The position numbers and the translations under genes were made by a program. A DNA stretch of 64,000 nt. Source: Acidobacteria bacterium AB60 (GTDB lineage: Bacteria; Acidobacteriota; Terriglobia; Terriglobales; Acidobacteriaceae). The notes beneath the pieces are model-generated. The model saw only the letters and a list, made by a program, of their open reading frames with translations. It was not told where the DNA came from and ran no database searches. The stretch is from contig VANK01000002.1 of assembly GCA_008682415.1 (NCBI GenBank), positions 434,001 through 498,000 of the forward strand, written 5' to 3'. Below are positions 45,389-55,149 of the stretch, one piece after another (the stretch's first letter is position 1; every line of letters starts with the position of its first letter).

Positions 45389-47920
45389 ATGCGCCGTTGT
45401 CTGCCGCTGCCCCTGGTTTGGGGGGTGTTGTGTCTTTCTGCCTTGCTTCATGCCGATAGCCCGGCTTTTGACCTTGCCGGTCCGAAGGTCGATGTCCACG
45501 TCAAGCGCGGCGAGGTTAGCCTCCCCGTCAGCCAGGTTGCCAACTTACTGCCAGGCGACCGGATCTGGATCCATCCTGACCTGCCCGAGAGCCAGTCGGC
45601 GCACTTCGTCCTCGTCGTCGCCTTCCTTCGCGGAGCCACAAATCCCCCGCCTTTGGACTGGTTTACCCGCGTGGAGACCTGGACGCATGCGGCCCGGGAA
45701 GAAGGGGTCTTCGTCACCGTCCCCCAGGAGGCGCAACAGGCCCTGATCTTCCTTGCCCCCGAAACCGGAGGCGACTTCAGCACGTTGCGAAAAGCCGTCC
45801 ATGATCGTCCCGGCGCCTTTGTCCGCGCCGCACAGGACCTCCAGGCGGCAAGCTGGGACCGGATGCGGCTCGACGCCTATCTCTCCGACGTGCGCCTTAC
45901 CAGCCAGGTCGACCAGAAAGCTCTGAAAGAAAAGGCGGAGCTCTCCGCACGCTCCCTGGGCATCAAGCTTGATCAGCAGTGCTTTGACAAGCCTACGGAC
46001 CAGCAGGCGCCTTGCCTTACGGCCCACACTGAGGGAATGGTCCTCGACGACGCCAACGTGCAGTCGGTCGTCTCCCAGATCACCACCGGCGCTGGGGGCG
46101 ACCTGATGAATCAGCTGAGTTACTCGCAGATGGGCGGCGCTGGGCAGTTCAGTCCTTACATCGGTGCAATCGTTGACACTGCCAAGATCCTCTCTTCCCT
46201 CCACACCGCGCATTTCCAGTACATCCCCGCCCTCGCGCTTCCCTCCAAGGACACCCTGAACCTCCGCCTCAACGTCCCTCCTTCTTTCCGCGATCCCAAG
46301 TCGGTGGTGGTCGTGGCGCTTCCGCCGGTCGGCCCTTCCAAAGTCCCCCCCCTGCACCCGGCGAACAACACAGAGATTCAGTGCGCCCAGAAGCCCGGAA
46401 TCGACTTCCCGGCCGAAGGCGCCCCCATGGTCTTCAGTACCGACCTGGCCCACGACCTGAAGCTGCACATTGAGTCTTCCAAGGGTGGGTTCGATGTGCC
46501 AGTCACCGCCGACTCGTCCAAGGGAGCTCTGGTACCGTCCGCCGCCATCCCGGACCTCCCCAATGGCGAGCTCACGGCGGTGCTCCACGGCAAGTGGGGC
46601 TTCGACGATTGGGAAGGCCCCCGCTTCCACCTCATCTCCGCAGGGTCCCAGAAATGGTCCGTAGCCGCCGACGATGAATCTGCCCTGATCGTCGGCCGGG
46701 ACGACACCCTGCATATCCAGGGTGAAAGCACCGTCTGCGTCGCGGGTGTGGATCTTTCCGGCGCCACGCCTCTCAAGCTCCCCTGGAAGTCCCCCAAGCC
46801 GGATCTGCTCGAGGTGGCCGTTCCCATGAAACAGGCCTCCCCGGGGCCCCTTACCGTCGAGATCCATCAATATGGAGTACAAAGGCCGGATACCGTCAGT
46901 CTGAACGCCTACGCGGAGGCGGCGTCTCTCGACCGAATCTCCCTGAACGTCGGCGACAAGACGGCCACGCTGAAGGGCACGCGGCTCGATGAGGTGGCCA
47001 AGGCCACCTTGACCGACATCACCTGGACTCCCGACAAGCTGACCCGTGTCCAGGACTTCGATCAGCTGACCATGAGTACCGACGCGCCCACCAATGACCT
47101 GGAAACCGACTCGCATTACTCGGCGAGTGTCCTGCTGCGGGACGGCCGCCAACTGAAGGTCCCGGTTCATGTTGAGCCTCCGCGGCCGCAGGTGACTCTT
47201 CTGAGCAAGGGCGAGCAGGATGACAGCAGTCCGGCGACCTCCCCCGTGCACCTCGGCAGCGCGGACGATCTGCCCATCTCCGGCAAGATCGTCTTCTTCC
47301 TCAAATCCCTCATACCGCAGAAGTTCCCGCGCAATCAGAAGATCGAGGTGGCTGCCGCTGACGACAGCTTCAAAACCGTGCTCTCTCTGGCCGATGGCAG
47401 CCTCCTGCTGGAAGACTCGCGAACGGCTCTTGGCACGGTGGAACCCCTCGCGCGCTTCGGACCCTCCGCCTTTGGGCCCGTACGCGCCCGCGCTGTCTCC
47501 GCCGATGGCGTCGCCGGAGACTGGATGCCCCTGGGAACGCTTGTCCGGCTGCCGGGCTTCAAAGACCTGCACTGCCCTCACATTGCCGCGAAGGCCTGCA
47601 TCCTCGGTGGAAACAATCTCTTTCTCGTTGAATCGGTCTCGGCATCCGCGGATTTCACCGATCCCATCGAGGTTCCGGCCGATTACACCGCCGCCCAGCT
47701 CGCAGTTCCGCATCCCGCCAACGGAACGCTCTACTTCAAGCTTCGCGACGATCCCGAGACCGTGCAGACCCTCAACCTGCCCGTAACCTTCATGCCGGGT
47801 TCGGCCGCAGCGGTTCCGTCTCCGGCGGCCGCCTCATCTCCGAGCCCTGCAGGAACTCCGGCGCCGGCGGCCTCGGTCCCCCCGGATCCCCCCGCCGCTA
47901 AGCCGGTTCCACAAACCTAG
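45389..47920 (+). CDS. Large secreted protein of unknown function
   Basis: 843 residues, family not recognised. N-terminal signal peptide (PLVWGVLCLSALLHADS), then VDVHVKRGEVSLPVSQVANL and LLPGDRIWIHPDLPESQSAH, which read like a domain handling polysaccharide-export-type or SLBB-like beta structure but this is not certain. The middle consists of predicted beta-rich Ig-like segments (LDRISLNVGDKTATLKGTRL, DGRQLKVPVHVEPPRPQVTL). It ends in an 50-residue Pro/Ala/Ser-rich tail (PAAASSPSPAGTPAPAAS). Four or more Cys in pairs suggest disulfides. Stop overlaps that of the convergent glutaredoxin-like gene (CTAG). Confidence 0.75.
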   Translation: MRRCLPLPLVWGVLCLSALLHADSPAFDLAGPKVDVHVKRGEVSLPVSQVANLLPGDRIWIHPDLPESQSAHFVLVVAFLRGATNPPPLDWFTRVETWTHAAREEGVFVTVPQEAQQALIFLAPETGGDFSTLRKAVHDRPGAFVRAAQDLQAASWDRMRLDAYLSDVRLTSQVDQKALKEKAELSARSLGIKLDQQCFDKPTDQQAPCLTAHTEGMVLDDANVQSVVSQITTGAGGDLMNQLSYSQMGGAGQFSPYIGAIVDTAKILSSLHTAHFQYIPALALPSKDTLNLRLNVPPSFRDPKSVVVVALPPVGPSKVPPLHPANNTEIQCAQKPGIDFPAEGAPMVFSTDLAHDLKLHIESSKGGFDVPVTADSSKGALVPSAAIPDLPNGELTAVLHGKWGFDDWEGPRFHLISAGSQKWSVAADDESALIVGRDDTLHIQGESTVCVAGVDLSGATPLKLPWKSPKPDLLEVAVPMKQASPGPLTVEIHQYGVQRPDTVSLNAYAEAASLDRISLNVGDKTATLKGTRLDEVAKATLTDITWTPDKLTRVQDFDQLTMSTDAPTNDLETDSHYSASVLLRDGRQLKVPVHVEPPRPQVTLLSKGEQDDSSPATSPVHLGSADDLPISGKIVFFLKSLIPQKFPRNQKIEVAAADDSFKTVLSLADGSLLLEDSRTALGTVEPLARFGPSAFGPVRARAVSADGVAGDWMPLGTLVRLPGFKDLHCPHIAAKACILGGNNLFLVESVSASADFTDPIEVPADYTAAQLAVPHPANGTLYFKLRDDPETVQTLNLPVTFMPGSAAAVPSPAAASSPSPAGTPAPAASVPPDPPAAKPVPQT

Positions 47921-48210
47921 GTATCCGGCTTCAGAGTGGAGCCGCCATTCGCCGTCACGATGGCGAGGTCCCGGCCCTCCAGCGCCTTGAGAAACCGCCG
48001 CCTGTCCATCCGGTACTTGAAGGCTTTGCGCCCGTCGATGAAGACCACGGGAACTTCCTCATTGAATCGTCGACAGAGTTCGGGATCCGCGTCAATGTCG
48101 ATCTCCCGCCACTGGAACCCGTGATGATCGGCCAGCGCCTGGGCTAACGTCTCCTTCACGATGTCGCAGAGGTGGCACCCTTTCCGGGAGTAGACGATGA
48201 CGTCATGCAT
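47917..48210 (-). CDS. Glutaredoxin-like thioredoxin-fold protein
   Basis: Small thiol-redox protein of about 97 residues, glutaredoxin-like (DUF836/Glrx-like). HDVIVYSRKGCHLCDIVKET carries the CxxC active site, WREIDIDADPELCRRFNEEV and PVVFIDGRKAFKYRMD follow, the cis-Pro being in VPVVFIDG. Start assumed at ATG 48210 (GGGG upstream); ATG 48219 adds three residues. The longer open frame to 48339 has no thioredoxin features. Cytoplasmic. Confidence 0.85.
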   Translation of the reverse strand: MHDVIVYSRKGCHLCDIVKETLAQALADHHGFQWREIDIDADPELCRRFNEEVPVVFIDGRKAFKYRMDRRRFLKALEGRDLAIVTANGGSTLKPDT

Positions 48211-48356
48211 GGGCCCCATTCTAGTGCGGGGTATGGGTGACTGTTTGATTCCGCAGCGCATCGTCCCTTCGAAGCTTTTATCTGACAAAAAAGAAAAGCC
48301 AACTTTCCTTTCGAAGCCTGCATCCCATTTATCTATCATTCTGTCCCGGATCGGCC

Positions 48357-50239
48357 GTGTCGCTAGACCTCACTCCTACCTTCTTCGATCAACAAGATGT
48401 CGCGGCATGGAGCGGTCCTTCGGGGCGGTTGCTGCAGATCGCGGAGATCGCTCTGTCCTGTGCGCGAATGTGCGCCTGGGACTGGGACATGCTGGCGGGG
48501 GAGACCATCTATTTCGGCGACCCGCGGCCGATCTTCGGCTGCGTGCCTAGCGCCGACTATGAGCACGGCTTCCGAGCCATGGTGCATCCCGAAGATATCG
48601 CCGGACTGGAACCCAAGATCCAGCAGAGTTCGTCCCAACGATTCTATGAAGACGAGTTTCGAGTGGTTCATCCGGACGGGTCCGTTCGGTGGATCTACGC
48701 CCGGGGCCGATTCTTTCACGATGAAACCGGCGGGCCAGTGCGCCTCATTGGCGTCAACGTGGACGTAACCGAGCAGAAGTCTCGGGACATGGAGCTTGAA
48801 AAGGTGCGTTTGGCCGTTCAGGCGCAGCACGCCATGCTCGACACCATCGTCAACAACATTCCCGTGATGATCTGTTACATGCGGGAGCCAGGAAAGGTGC
48901 AATGGGCGAATCGGGCATGGCACGAAACGCTCGGCTGGTCTCCGCAGGATAACCACGGCGATACCGCGGCCCTGCTCTATCCCGACCCGGAAGAACTGGA
49001 CAAGGTTCGAGAGTTCATCGCGCGGGCAGATGGCAAGCCGGGCGAGTTCAAAACCCGCACCAAGTCGGGCGAAATACTGGACACCAACTGGCTCAACGCC
49101 ACATTGCCGGATGGAACCAATATCGGAATCGGCCGGGATGTGACCGCAGAAAAGAAAGCTGGCAGGGACCTGCGGGAGAGTGAACGGCGTTTCGAGGCGC
49201 TCAGCGATAACATTCCGCAGATCGCCTGGATCACCAATCCGGACGGCGAGACGCTATACCTCAACCGGCGTTGGTATGAATATACGGGGCAGTCGCCGGA
49301 GGTCGCGCTGGGTTACGGGTGGCGTGACATCATGCACCCCGAAGACCTGGAAACAAACGCCCCCTTGTGGGAGAAGGCGAATCGCGAAGGAACCGACTAC
49401 GAGAACGAAATCCGCATGCGTGGCCACGACGGCGAGTACCGGTGGTTCCTCGTGCGCGCGATCCCAATCCGCAGAGAGGACGGCGCCATCGAGTACTGGT
49501 TCGGCACCAATACCGACATCACGGAGAAGAAACAGTCGCAGGAGGCCTTGATCCGCGCGGAAAAGCTGGCGTTCGCAGGGCGATTTGCCGCCACCGTAGC
49601 GCACGAGGTGAACAACCCCCTCACAGCAGTCACCAACATTCACTACATGCTTCTCTGCGAGAAGACGTTCCGGAAAACGTCCGCGGCTTCCTTAAGATCG
49701 CCGACACAGAGCTGCGGAGGGTGTCTCACATCCTCCGGCAGACGCTAGCTTTTTACCGCGAACATGCCCCCAAAGATCAGGTGCGGCTGCATACGTTGAT
49801 GCAGGAGGTCCTGACGATCTTCGAAGGGCGCATCGAGAACCGTTCCATACGGCTCAAAATTGACATTCCGGAAGATCTCGCGTTCATAGGCTCCCCCGGA
49901 GAGATCCGGCAGGTCCTGTGCAATCTCGTGGCAAATGCCATCGATGCCGTTGCCCACAATGGCCTCATCGTGGTGAAGGGTCGCGCGGTCGGCCGCCGTA
50001 CCGCCGGCGCCGCCATCCAACTGACCGTTGCCGACACAGGATGCGGCATTCCCCGGGAAGACCGTGCGCGCATCTTTGAGCCCTTCTTCACCTCAAAGCG
50101 AGGCGTGGGCACGGGTCTGGGACTGTGGGTAAGCAAACAGCTGGTTGAGCGCAATTGCGGGACCATCCGCGTGCGTTCGCGCGTAGGCACGGGGACCGCA
50201 TTCTCTCTTCGATTTCCTACAGCGCCTTGTGGGGCCTAA
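48357..50239 (+). pseudogene. Multi-PAS sensor histidine kinase, frameshifted after the H-box
   Basis: Three PAS/PAC domains can be read in the first frame from GTG 48357: MCAWDWDMLAGETIYFGDPR, NNIPVMICYMREPGKVQWAN, NIPQIAWITNPDGETLYLNR, each followed by a PAC (VRLIGVNVDVTEQKS). The H-box FAATVAHEVNNPLTAV with the phospho-accepting His is intact. Near 49660 the frame breaks; the kinase continues in another frame: DVPENVRGFLKIADTELRRV, N-box NLVANAIDAV, VADTGCGIPREDRARIFEPF, GTGLGLWVSKQLVERN. One missing base explains the shift. No receiver or regulator gene is adjacent, and no membrane segment is seen, so it would be a soluble sensor. Confidence 0.85.
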
Positions 50240-50408
50240 AGAAGTCAGCCTTCCGCCGGCCCCCTCCTGGAATCCGTCCAAAAAAATCTCTCCTAGATGA
50301 CAGTTTTCCTCGCCCGATTGCGCCTGAAGGGCATAAGGCACGACTCAGACTGCGCAAAACAGCCCGGCCGGGTCGATCTGCCATTCCCAATTGGAGGAGG
50401 TTGGCTCT

Positions 50409-51077
50409 ATGAAAAGAAATCTCGGTATCCAGATCATGGGAGCATGTGCAGTCACCGCGGCCGTGATCATCGCGGCATCCACCGCTCCCACTCCTGTCGC
50501 CCACGCCCAGTCAGGCGGCGACTCACGCGTTGCTATCGGGATGGCCGCGGCGCCTTTCCCGCTCAACATGGCCCACAAAAATCCCGCCCTGGTCGGCCTG
50601 GGCAGTTACTTCGTCAACGTAGTCGGCGACTGCAACGGCTGTCACTCCGCCGGGCCACCGACCCAATACGTGAAGGGCGGCAACCCGTACATGAATCAGC
50701 CAAAACAGGTGAATCCGGCAACCTACCTCGGCGGAGGCAGGGACTTCGGAGCACTGATTCCCGGTTCAGCCCACATCATCTCTCGAAACCTCACGCCCGA
50801 TGCGAGCGGACTTCCCGTCGGGGGAGACTCCTTCGACCACTTCATGCATACGATCCGCACCGGCATCGATCCCGACCATCTCCACCCACCCTGCACAGGA
50901 GCCCCGGATGCAACCTGCATTCCAGCGCCCTTCGACGGCAATCTGTTGCAGGTGATGCCCTGGCCGAACTTGAAAGACCTTTCGGACTACGACCTGCGCG
51001 CCATCTACGAATACCTCAGCACCGTTCCCTGCGTTTACGGGAACTACCCGGGCGAACCCGCCAATCGCTGCGGTTGA
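50409..51077 (+). CDS. Exported cytochrome c-type protein
   Basis: Monohaem cytochrome c of 222 residues. ATG 50409 has GGAGG ten bases upstream; a signal peptide (GACAVTAAVIIAASTAPTPVAHA) follows. Haem motif VGDCNGCHSAGPP near residue 76 (CxxCH). The region LTPDASGLPVGGDSFDHFMH and LQVMPWPNLKDLSDYDLRAI resembles the alcohol/aldehyde dehydrogenase cytochrome subunits, where Met in MPW ligates haem; a C-terminal Cys pair may form a disulfide. Partner enzyme not in the window. Followed by a shared terminator. Confidence 0.88.
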   Translation: MKRNLGIQIMGACAVTAAVIIAASTAPTPVAHAQSGGDSRVAIGMAAAPFPLNMAHKNPALVGLGSYFVNVVGDCNGCHSAGPPTQYVKGGNPYMNQPKQVNPATYLGGGRDFGALIPGSAHIISRNLTPDASGLPVGGDSFDHFMHTIRTGIDPDHLHPPCTGAPDATCIPAPFDGNLLQVMPWPNLKDLSDYDLRAIYEYLSTVPCVYGNYPGEPANRCG

Positions 51078-51107
51078 TGCGCCTCTTAACGCTCCACTCA
51101 ACGGAAA

Positions 51108-51140
51108 AAAGGCGCCCGCCGATATCGGCCGGGCGCCTTT
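51108..51140. terminator. Bidirectional terminator between cytochrome c and glgC
   Basis: Long near-perfect hairpin: AAAGGCGCCCG (51108-51118) with CGGGCGCCTTT (51130-51140), inner CCGATATCGG also self-complementary. Serves the convergent cytochrome and glgC genes. Confidence 0.88.
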
Positions 51141-51165
51141 CTCGTCCGTAGCACGGAGACGCGGA

Positions 51166-52419
51166 TTAGTATCGCTGCAAAAAGTCAGGATCCACGGGGT
51201 TCTCAAACAATGAGGCATCGCGCGTCACAATCGTCAGCCCTGACGGCGTGACGAAGTAGCGGCGCTTGTCTTCCACCTGGTCGTAGCCGATCACCGTTCC
51301 TTCCGGAATGTGAACGTCGCGGTCAATAATGGCGCGCTTGATACGGCAGTGGCGGCCAATGTTCACGTGGGAGAAGATGATGCTCGAGTCCACGTCGGAA
51401 TACGAATTGACGCGCACGTCCTGCGAGACAACGGAGTTCGACACGGATGCGCCGGAGATGATGACGCCGGCTGTAATCACGGAGTTGATCGCCGAACCGG
51501 TGCGGCCCGGCTCCCCAAACACGAACTTCGCCGGCGGGTACTGTCGCACGCGCGTGCGGATCGGCCAGTTGCGATCGTACAGATTGAACGTTGGCGATAC
51601 CGAGCAGAGATCCATGTTGGCGTCGTAGTAGGCGTCGAGGGTGCCCACATCCCGCCAGTACAGTGCCTGCTGCTTGTTCTCGTCCACGAAGCTGTAAGCC
51701 ATCATCTTCTTTTTGCCCAGCATATTGGGCAGGATGTTATGGCCGAAATCGTGCTTCGAATCGGGATCCTCGGCGTCCGCAATCAGGGCCTTCAGCAGCA
51801 CCTCGGTGTTGAAGATGTAGATGCCCATCGAGGCATCCACCGAGTTGGGATTGAACGGGGAACGAAAACTCGTCGACGCCGGTTTCTCCTGGAAGCCCAA
51901 AACCTCCCCCGTCGCGCCCACTTCCACCACACCGAACCGCGAAACCTCATCCGGCGGAATCGGCAGCGTCGCCAGCGTGACCTCCGCCCTCGTCTCCTGG
52001 TGGTACTCCAGCATCCGGGCGTAGTTCATCTTGTAGATGTGATCGCCCGACAGGATGATCATGTGCTTCGGCTGCTCGCTGCCAATCGAGTAGATGTTCT
52101 GGTACACCGCATCCGCAGTCCCCATGTACCAGTTCGCCCCGGTGCGCTGCATGGGCGGCAGAAGTTCGAAAAACTCGCCGAGCTCCTGGGCCACGATACC
52201 GGTCCATCCTTCGCGCACGTGCCGGTTGAGCGAAAGGGCCTTGTACTGGGTCAGGATGAAGACCTTGCGAAGACCCGAGTTGATGCAGTTGGAGAGCGTG
52301 ATATCGATAATGCGGTAGTGTCCGCCAAAGGGAACGGCCGGCTTGGCGCGATCGCGGGTGAGCGGGAAAAGCCTCTCTCCGGCGCCCCCCGCCAGCAAGA
52401 CTCCGAGCGTGTCTTTCAT
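51166..52419 (-). CDS. glgC: Glucose-1-phosphate adenylyltransferase
   Basis: Makes ADP-glucose for glycogen or trehalose synthesis; 417 residues. Nucleotidyltransferase domain: LGVLLAGGAGERLFPLTRDR, KPAVPFGGHYRIIDITLSNC, GTADAVYQN, IILSGDHIYKMNY, RFGVVEV..GFQEKP, and VDASMGIYIFNTEVL. C-terminal left-handed beta-helix with VITAGVIISGASVSNSVVSQ, DSSIIFSHVNIGRHCRIKRA. Typical allosteric enzyme length. No other glg gene next to it. Confidence 0.96.
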   Translation of the reverse strand: MKDTLGVLLAGGAGERLFPLTRDRAKPAVPFGGHYRIIDITLSNCINSGLRKVFILTQYKALSLNRHVREGWTGIVAQELGEFFELLPPMQRTGANWYMGTADAVYQNIYSIGSEQPKHMIILSGDHIYKMNYARMLEYHQETRAEVTLATLPIPPDEVSRFGVVEVGATGEVLGFQEKPASTSFRSPFNPNSVDASMGIYIFNTEVLLKALIADAEDPDSKHDFGHNILPNMLGKKKMMAYSFVDENKQQALYWRDVGTLDAYYDANMDLCSVSPTFNLYDRNWPIRTRVRQYPPAKFVFGEPGRTGSAINSVITAGVIISGASVSNSVVSQDVRVNSYSDVDSSIIFSHVNIGRHCRIKRAIIDRDVHIPEGTVIGYDQVEDKRRYFVTPSGLTIVTRDASLFENPVDPDFLQRY

Positions 52420-52738
52420 GTCCGTATAGACCTGCCTTCGTTCCTTCTGTGATGAGCAAACCCCATGCGACGATGGATGCCCGATGAGAGCAGCCTCGCC
52501 ACAGGAGACTCCAGCAGAAACCAGGTGCCGCTATCCGGTACCAACTTGAACCAGGAGCTGCGGCCGGTCCTGCAAGGCTCCGAATGGCGAAGAATACCAC
52601 AGCGCGATGAACGCTAAGTCTATTCAGATGCGCGGCGAATTGTCACCCGTTAGTAGATGGAAAAGAAGGCGAATCGTTTCAATTCCGGAAAACGGAGCCA
52701 CAGAAAACTCGGAACGGGTGTCCCGAATGCGACGCGCC
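52420..52738. other. Intergenic region upstream of glgC
   Basis: About 320 bases between glgC and the outer-membrane protein gene, both on the minus strand. Holds the glgC promoter presumably; no repeats, RNA or gene recognised. Confidence 0.5.
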
Positions 52739-53500
52739 TCAGCGCTTTTTCTTGAACCGGTACTCCACACCCACGGAGATCGCGGTGTTGATGTCCATCT
52801 GCCGGCTCCTCCGTCCCCAGTTCACCGCGTAATCCGTGAGAATCGCATCAGGAGAGATCCGGAACGCCCACTGCGCCGAGCGATTCAGATCAATATGGCC
52901 GCCCATCACCACCACCGGAGCCAGCTGGTCATAGTAGAAACCCACCAGCGACGTGGGTTGGCCACGCAGATCCTTCTGGAACTGGCCGTAAGCCCCGCCT
53001 GCCAGAACGTGGGCGATCAGGGCGCCATGCTTGTTATGCGGGCCAAGCCACTCAGGCCCTCCCGCAAATACGTACTGGGCAACAAAAGGACCTTGAATGC
53101 TGTCGGCCTGGCCCTTGGCGTTCAGAAACGTATTAGGCGCCGCGCCGCTGGTGCCCACATACCCCCGCCCCGTCCCTTCGAGAGCCCAATGACGGCTCAT
53201 CCAATACGATCCGCTGAGATTGAGCCCGCCGAGGTTGGCGCCCTGGAGCAGATTGGGGCCAGCCTTGATGTGCGCGTACGCCATTCCCAGAGATAGATCG
53301 TAGCGATTGTCGTAGCGGACGTTGGCCAGCGGATCGATAACGATATACGACGGCGAAGGCTGCGGCGTGTTGTTCTGCACGGAGGAGGGAGACTGCGACG
53401 AGGACTGGCTGGAAGCAGCCTGGGCGAAGCATCGGGAACTCCCGCACACGCAGAGCGCGGCAACAGCAGCAAGGACGGCAAGACTTACTGGGAAACGCAT
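52739..53500 (-). CDS. Predicted outer-membrane beta-barrel protein
   Basis: 253 residues. Start taken at ATG 53500 (a TTG nine bases upstream is also possible). Signal peptide FPVSLAVLAAVAALCVCGSS...CFAQ, then a Ser/Gln-rich linker and eight or so amphipathic strands (NRYDLSLGMAYAHIKAGPNL, LGGLNLSGSYWMSRHWALEG, ISVGVEYRFKKK), ending in an aromatic strand. Resembles the small porin/OmpA-barrel-like group common in Acidobacteriota; ligand unknown. Confidence 0.78.
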   Translation of the reverse strand: MRFPVSLAVLAAVAALCVCGSSRCFAQAASSQSSSQSPSSVQNNTPQPSPSYIVIDPLANVRYDNRYDLSLGMAYAHIKAGPNLLQGANLGGLNLSGSYWMSRHWALEGTGRGYVGTSGAAPNTFLNAKGQADSIQGPFVAQYVFAGGPEWLGPHNKHGALIAHVLAGGAYGQFQKDLRGQPTSLVGFYYDQLAPVVVMGGHIDLNRSAQWAFRISPDAILTDYAVNWGRRSRQMDINTAISVGVEYRFKKKR

Positions 53501-53589
53501 CGCCTTCAAGATTACAGGACCGCGCCGAAGGCGGACAACGCGCCCGGCAGTTCAGGTAGTGCTACTCCAGCTGAGACGGAGCGAACGCC

Positions 53590-54282
53590 TCACAGTGAGC
53601 AGGCTTCGGTGCGATTCGCGTACACCAGGTAACGCGCCGTCTTCAGCACCTCCAGCAGATTCCAATAGACCAGGCTTGGTCCCGAAAGCGGCTCCATGGG
53701 GGGAGCGACGTGAGCGCGCCAGTCGATCGGCAGGCGGGAAAAGATCAGGCCCGCCCGCGATAACTGAATCGGGTTCGCGATGACCTCTGCCGAGCGCCAG
53801 CCGTGCTCTCTCATGATGCGGGCTGAGAAACACGCATTCTGGATCGTGTCGTTCGCGTTCGGCTCGATCACGATAGCGGAAGAGGGCACTCCGCGAGACC
53901 GGGCCACCCGCGCCATGACCTCCGCCTCGCGGTAGCGGTGCCCATCCAGGCCCCCGGTGAGGATCATGCGAGGAGCCACTCCCCGCTCGTACTCCTTGAC
54001 GCCCTCATCCACGCGCGACAGCATCGCGGGACGGGGATTGCCATCTGCGTCCGGCGGGGTGCCCAGCACGATCAGCGTGTCGAACCGGCCTGCGGTGGTG
54101 TTGCCATGCGGCGCAAAGGCCCTGGCAAGCGCAGCCCAGCCAAGAATGACCGTCGCCAGTCCAACCCCTGCCAAAATCAAGACCGTCCGCACTCGGAGCC
54201 GGGCACGCCCAACCCGCCCCCGCCGGGTCGCTGGTCGGCGGCGCGGAGCCTGTTTGCGCAGAGGGGAGGGAACAGACGGCAC
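53590..54282 (-). CDS. YdcF/SanA-like DUF218 membrane protein
   Basis: 230 residues. GTG 54282 preceded by AAGGAGAT. N-terminal Arg/Pro-rich cytoplasmic tail, one membrane helix (VLILAGVGLATVILGWAALA), then the periplasmic DUF218 domain: FDTLIVLGTPPDADGNPRPA, MILTGGLDGHRYREAEVMAR, IVIEPNANDTIQNACFSARI and VIANPIQLSRAGLIFSRLPI. Family members are linked to envelope and cell-wall precursor metabolism; specific role not known. Confidence 0.88.
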   Translation of the reverse strand: MPSVPSPLRKQAPRRRPATRRGRVGRARLRVRTVLILAGVGLATVILGWAALARAFAPHGNTTAGRFDTLIVLGTPPDADGNPRPAMLSRVDEGVKEYERGVAPRMILTGGLDGHRYREAEVMARVARSRGVPSSAIVIEPNANDTIQNACFSARIMREHGWRSAEVIANPIQLSRAGLIFSRLPIDWRAHVAPPMEPLSGPSLVYWNLLEVLKTARYLVYANRTEACSL

Positions 54283-54359
54283 ACGGATCTCCTTCTCTCA
54301 ATCGTAGTGGTTGAGGGAAGCAAGCCTGTTGTATCCTCCGGTTCCCCCTCCGCAGTCTC

Positions 54360-54983
54360 TCAGGCAAATATGGCTGGCTCGTCCCAGGCGGAGAACACAA
54401 ACGCGCTGAGTGGTTTACGGGTCCTGGGGCTGACCTCCTGCTCCAGCATCTGCGGCACCGTGAGTGACGCAGGCTCCCCCTGATAGCCGAGGGCAATGGC
54501 GGCGCCGAAGTGAAACACCTCAGGAACCTTGAAGACCCTGCGTGCGGCGTCCCGGTCGAACCCGGCCATTTGGTGCGTATGGAGGCCTAAGGCCGTCGCT
54601 TGGTAGCAAAGGGTAATGGCGGCGGCGCCCAGATCATACAGGGCGACCGGATTGTCAGATTCGTTGTGGGAGAACTTCACCCGCGTCGCGCCGAGAATCA
54701 ACACAGGCGCCGTGCGCGCCCATAGCTGGTTGAACTCCCCCAGCACGGACAAAATCTTCTGCCAGGTCTCTGAGCCCTTCTGGCCCACGATGAAACGCCA
54801 TGGCTGTTCGTTATATGAAGACGCAGCCCACCGCGCCGCCTCGAATACCGTCTGGAGGTCGCCGGAACTCACCGGGCGCTCCGCAAAGGAACGCGGGCTC
54901 CAGCGATGCAGGACCTCGGGAATCACTCCTTTGGTCGCGGGGGCACGTTTGAGCTGATCGACTTCTGCGGCCGTTTTGGTCAT
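54360..54983 (-). CDS. Nitroreductase family protein
   Basis: FMN-dependent NAD(P)H oxidoreductase of 207 residues. RWSPRSFAERPVSSGDLQTV contains the FMN-phosphate Arg/Ser region; AARWAASSYNEQPWRFIVGQ, LGAAAITLCYQATALGLHTH and IALGYQGEPASL fit the fold. Likely reduces quinones, nitro compounds or similar electrophiles. ATG 54983 has GGAG ten bases upstream. The palindrome TCGTTGCAACGA lies 26 bases before the start, shared with the pirin gene. Confidence 0.92.
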   Translation of the reverse strand: MTKTAAEVDQLKRAPATKGVIPEVLHRWSPRSFAERPVSSGDLQTVFEAARWAASSYNEQPWRFIVGQKGSETWQKILSVLGEFNQLWARTAPVLILGATRVKFSHNESDNPVALYDLGAAAITLCYQATALGLHTHQMAGFDRDAARRVFKVPEVFHFGAAIALGYQGEPASLTVPQMLEQEVSPRTRKPLSAFVFSAWDEPAIFA

Positions 54984-55008
54984 GAATGCAGTCTCCGGAA
55001 GAATTTTG

Positions 55009-55020
55009 TCGTTGCAACGA
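55009..55020. promoter_or_regulatory. Palindromic operator candidate upstream of nitroreductase gene
   Basis: Perfect 12-bp palindrome TCGTTGCAACGA, 26 bases before the nitroreductase start on the minus strand. Matches the pirin site at 28188 exactly and the YceI site at 27404 with one change. Confidence 0.65.
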
Positions 55021-55149
55021 TTGGATTGGCAAATTCGTTCGCCGATTCGCATTTTGCAGGTCGCCAGAGGCGGCGACGGTTCTTCGATGGGGGCGAGAGC
55101 GTTCCCCTCAATTTTGTAACGCCAGGCCGCCCGTCAGCGTCAAACCGCC

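Noticed and set aside
49640..49690. Programmed -1 frameshift in the histidine kinase
   Set aside because: No proper slippery heptamer in the right frame and no downstream pseudoknot evident; a simple indel is more likely.
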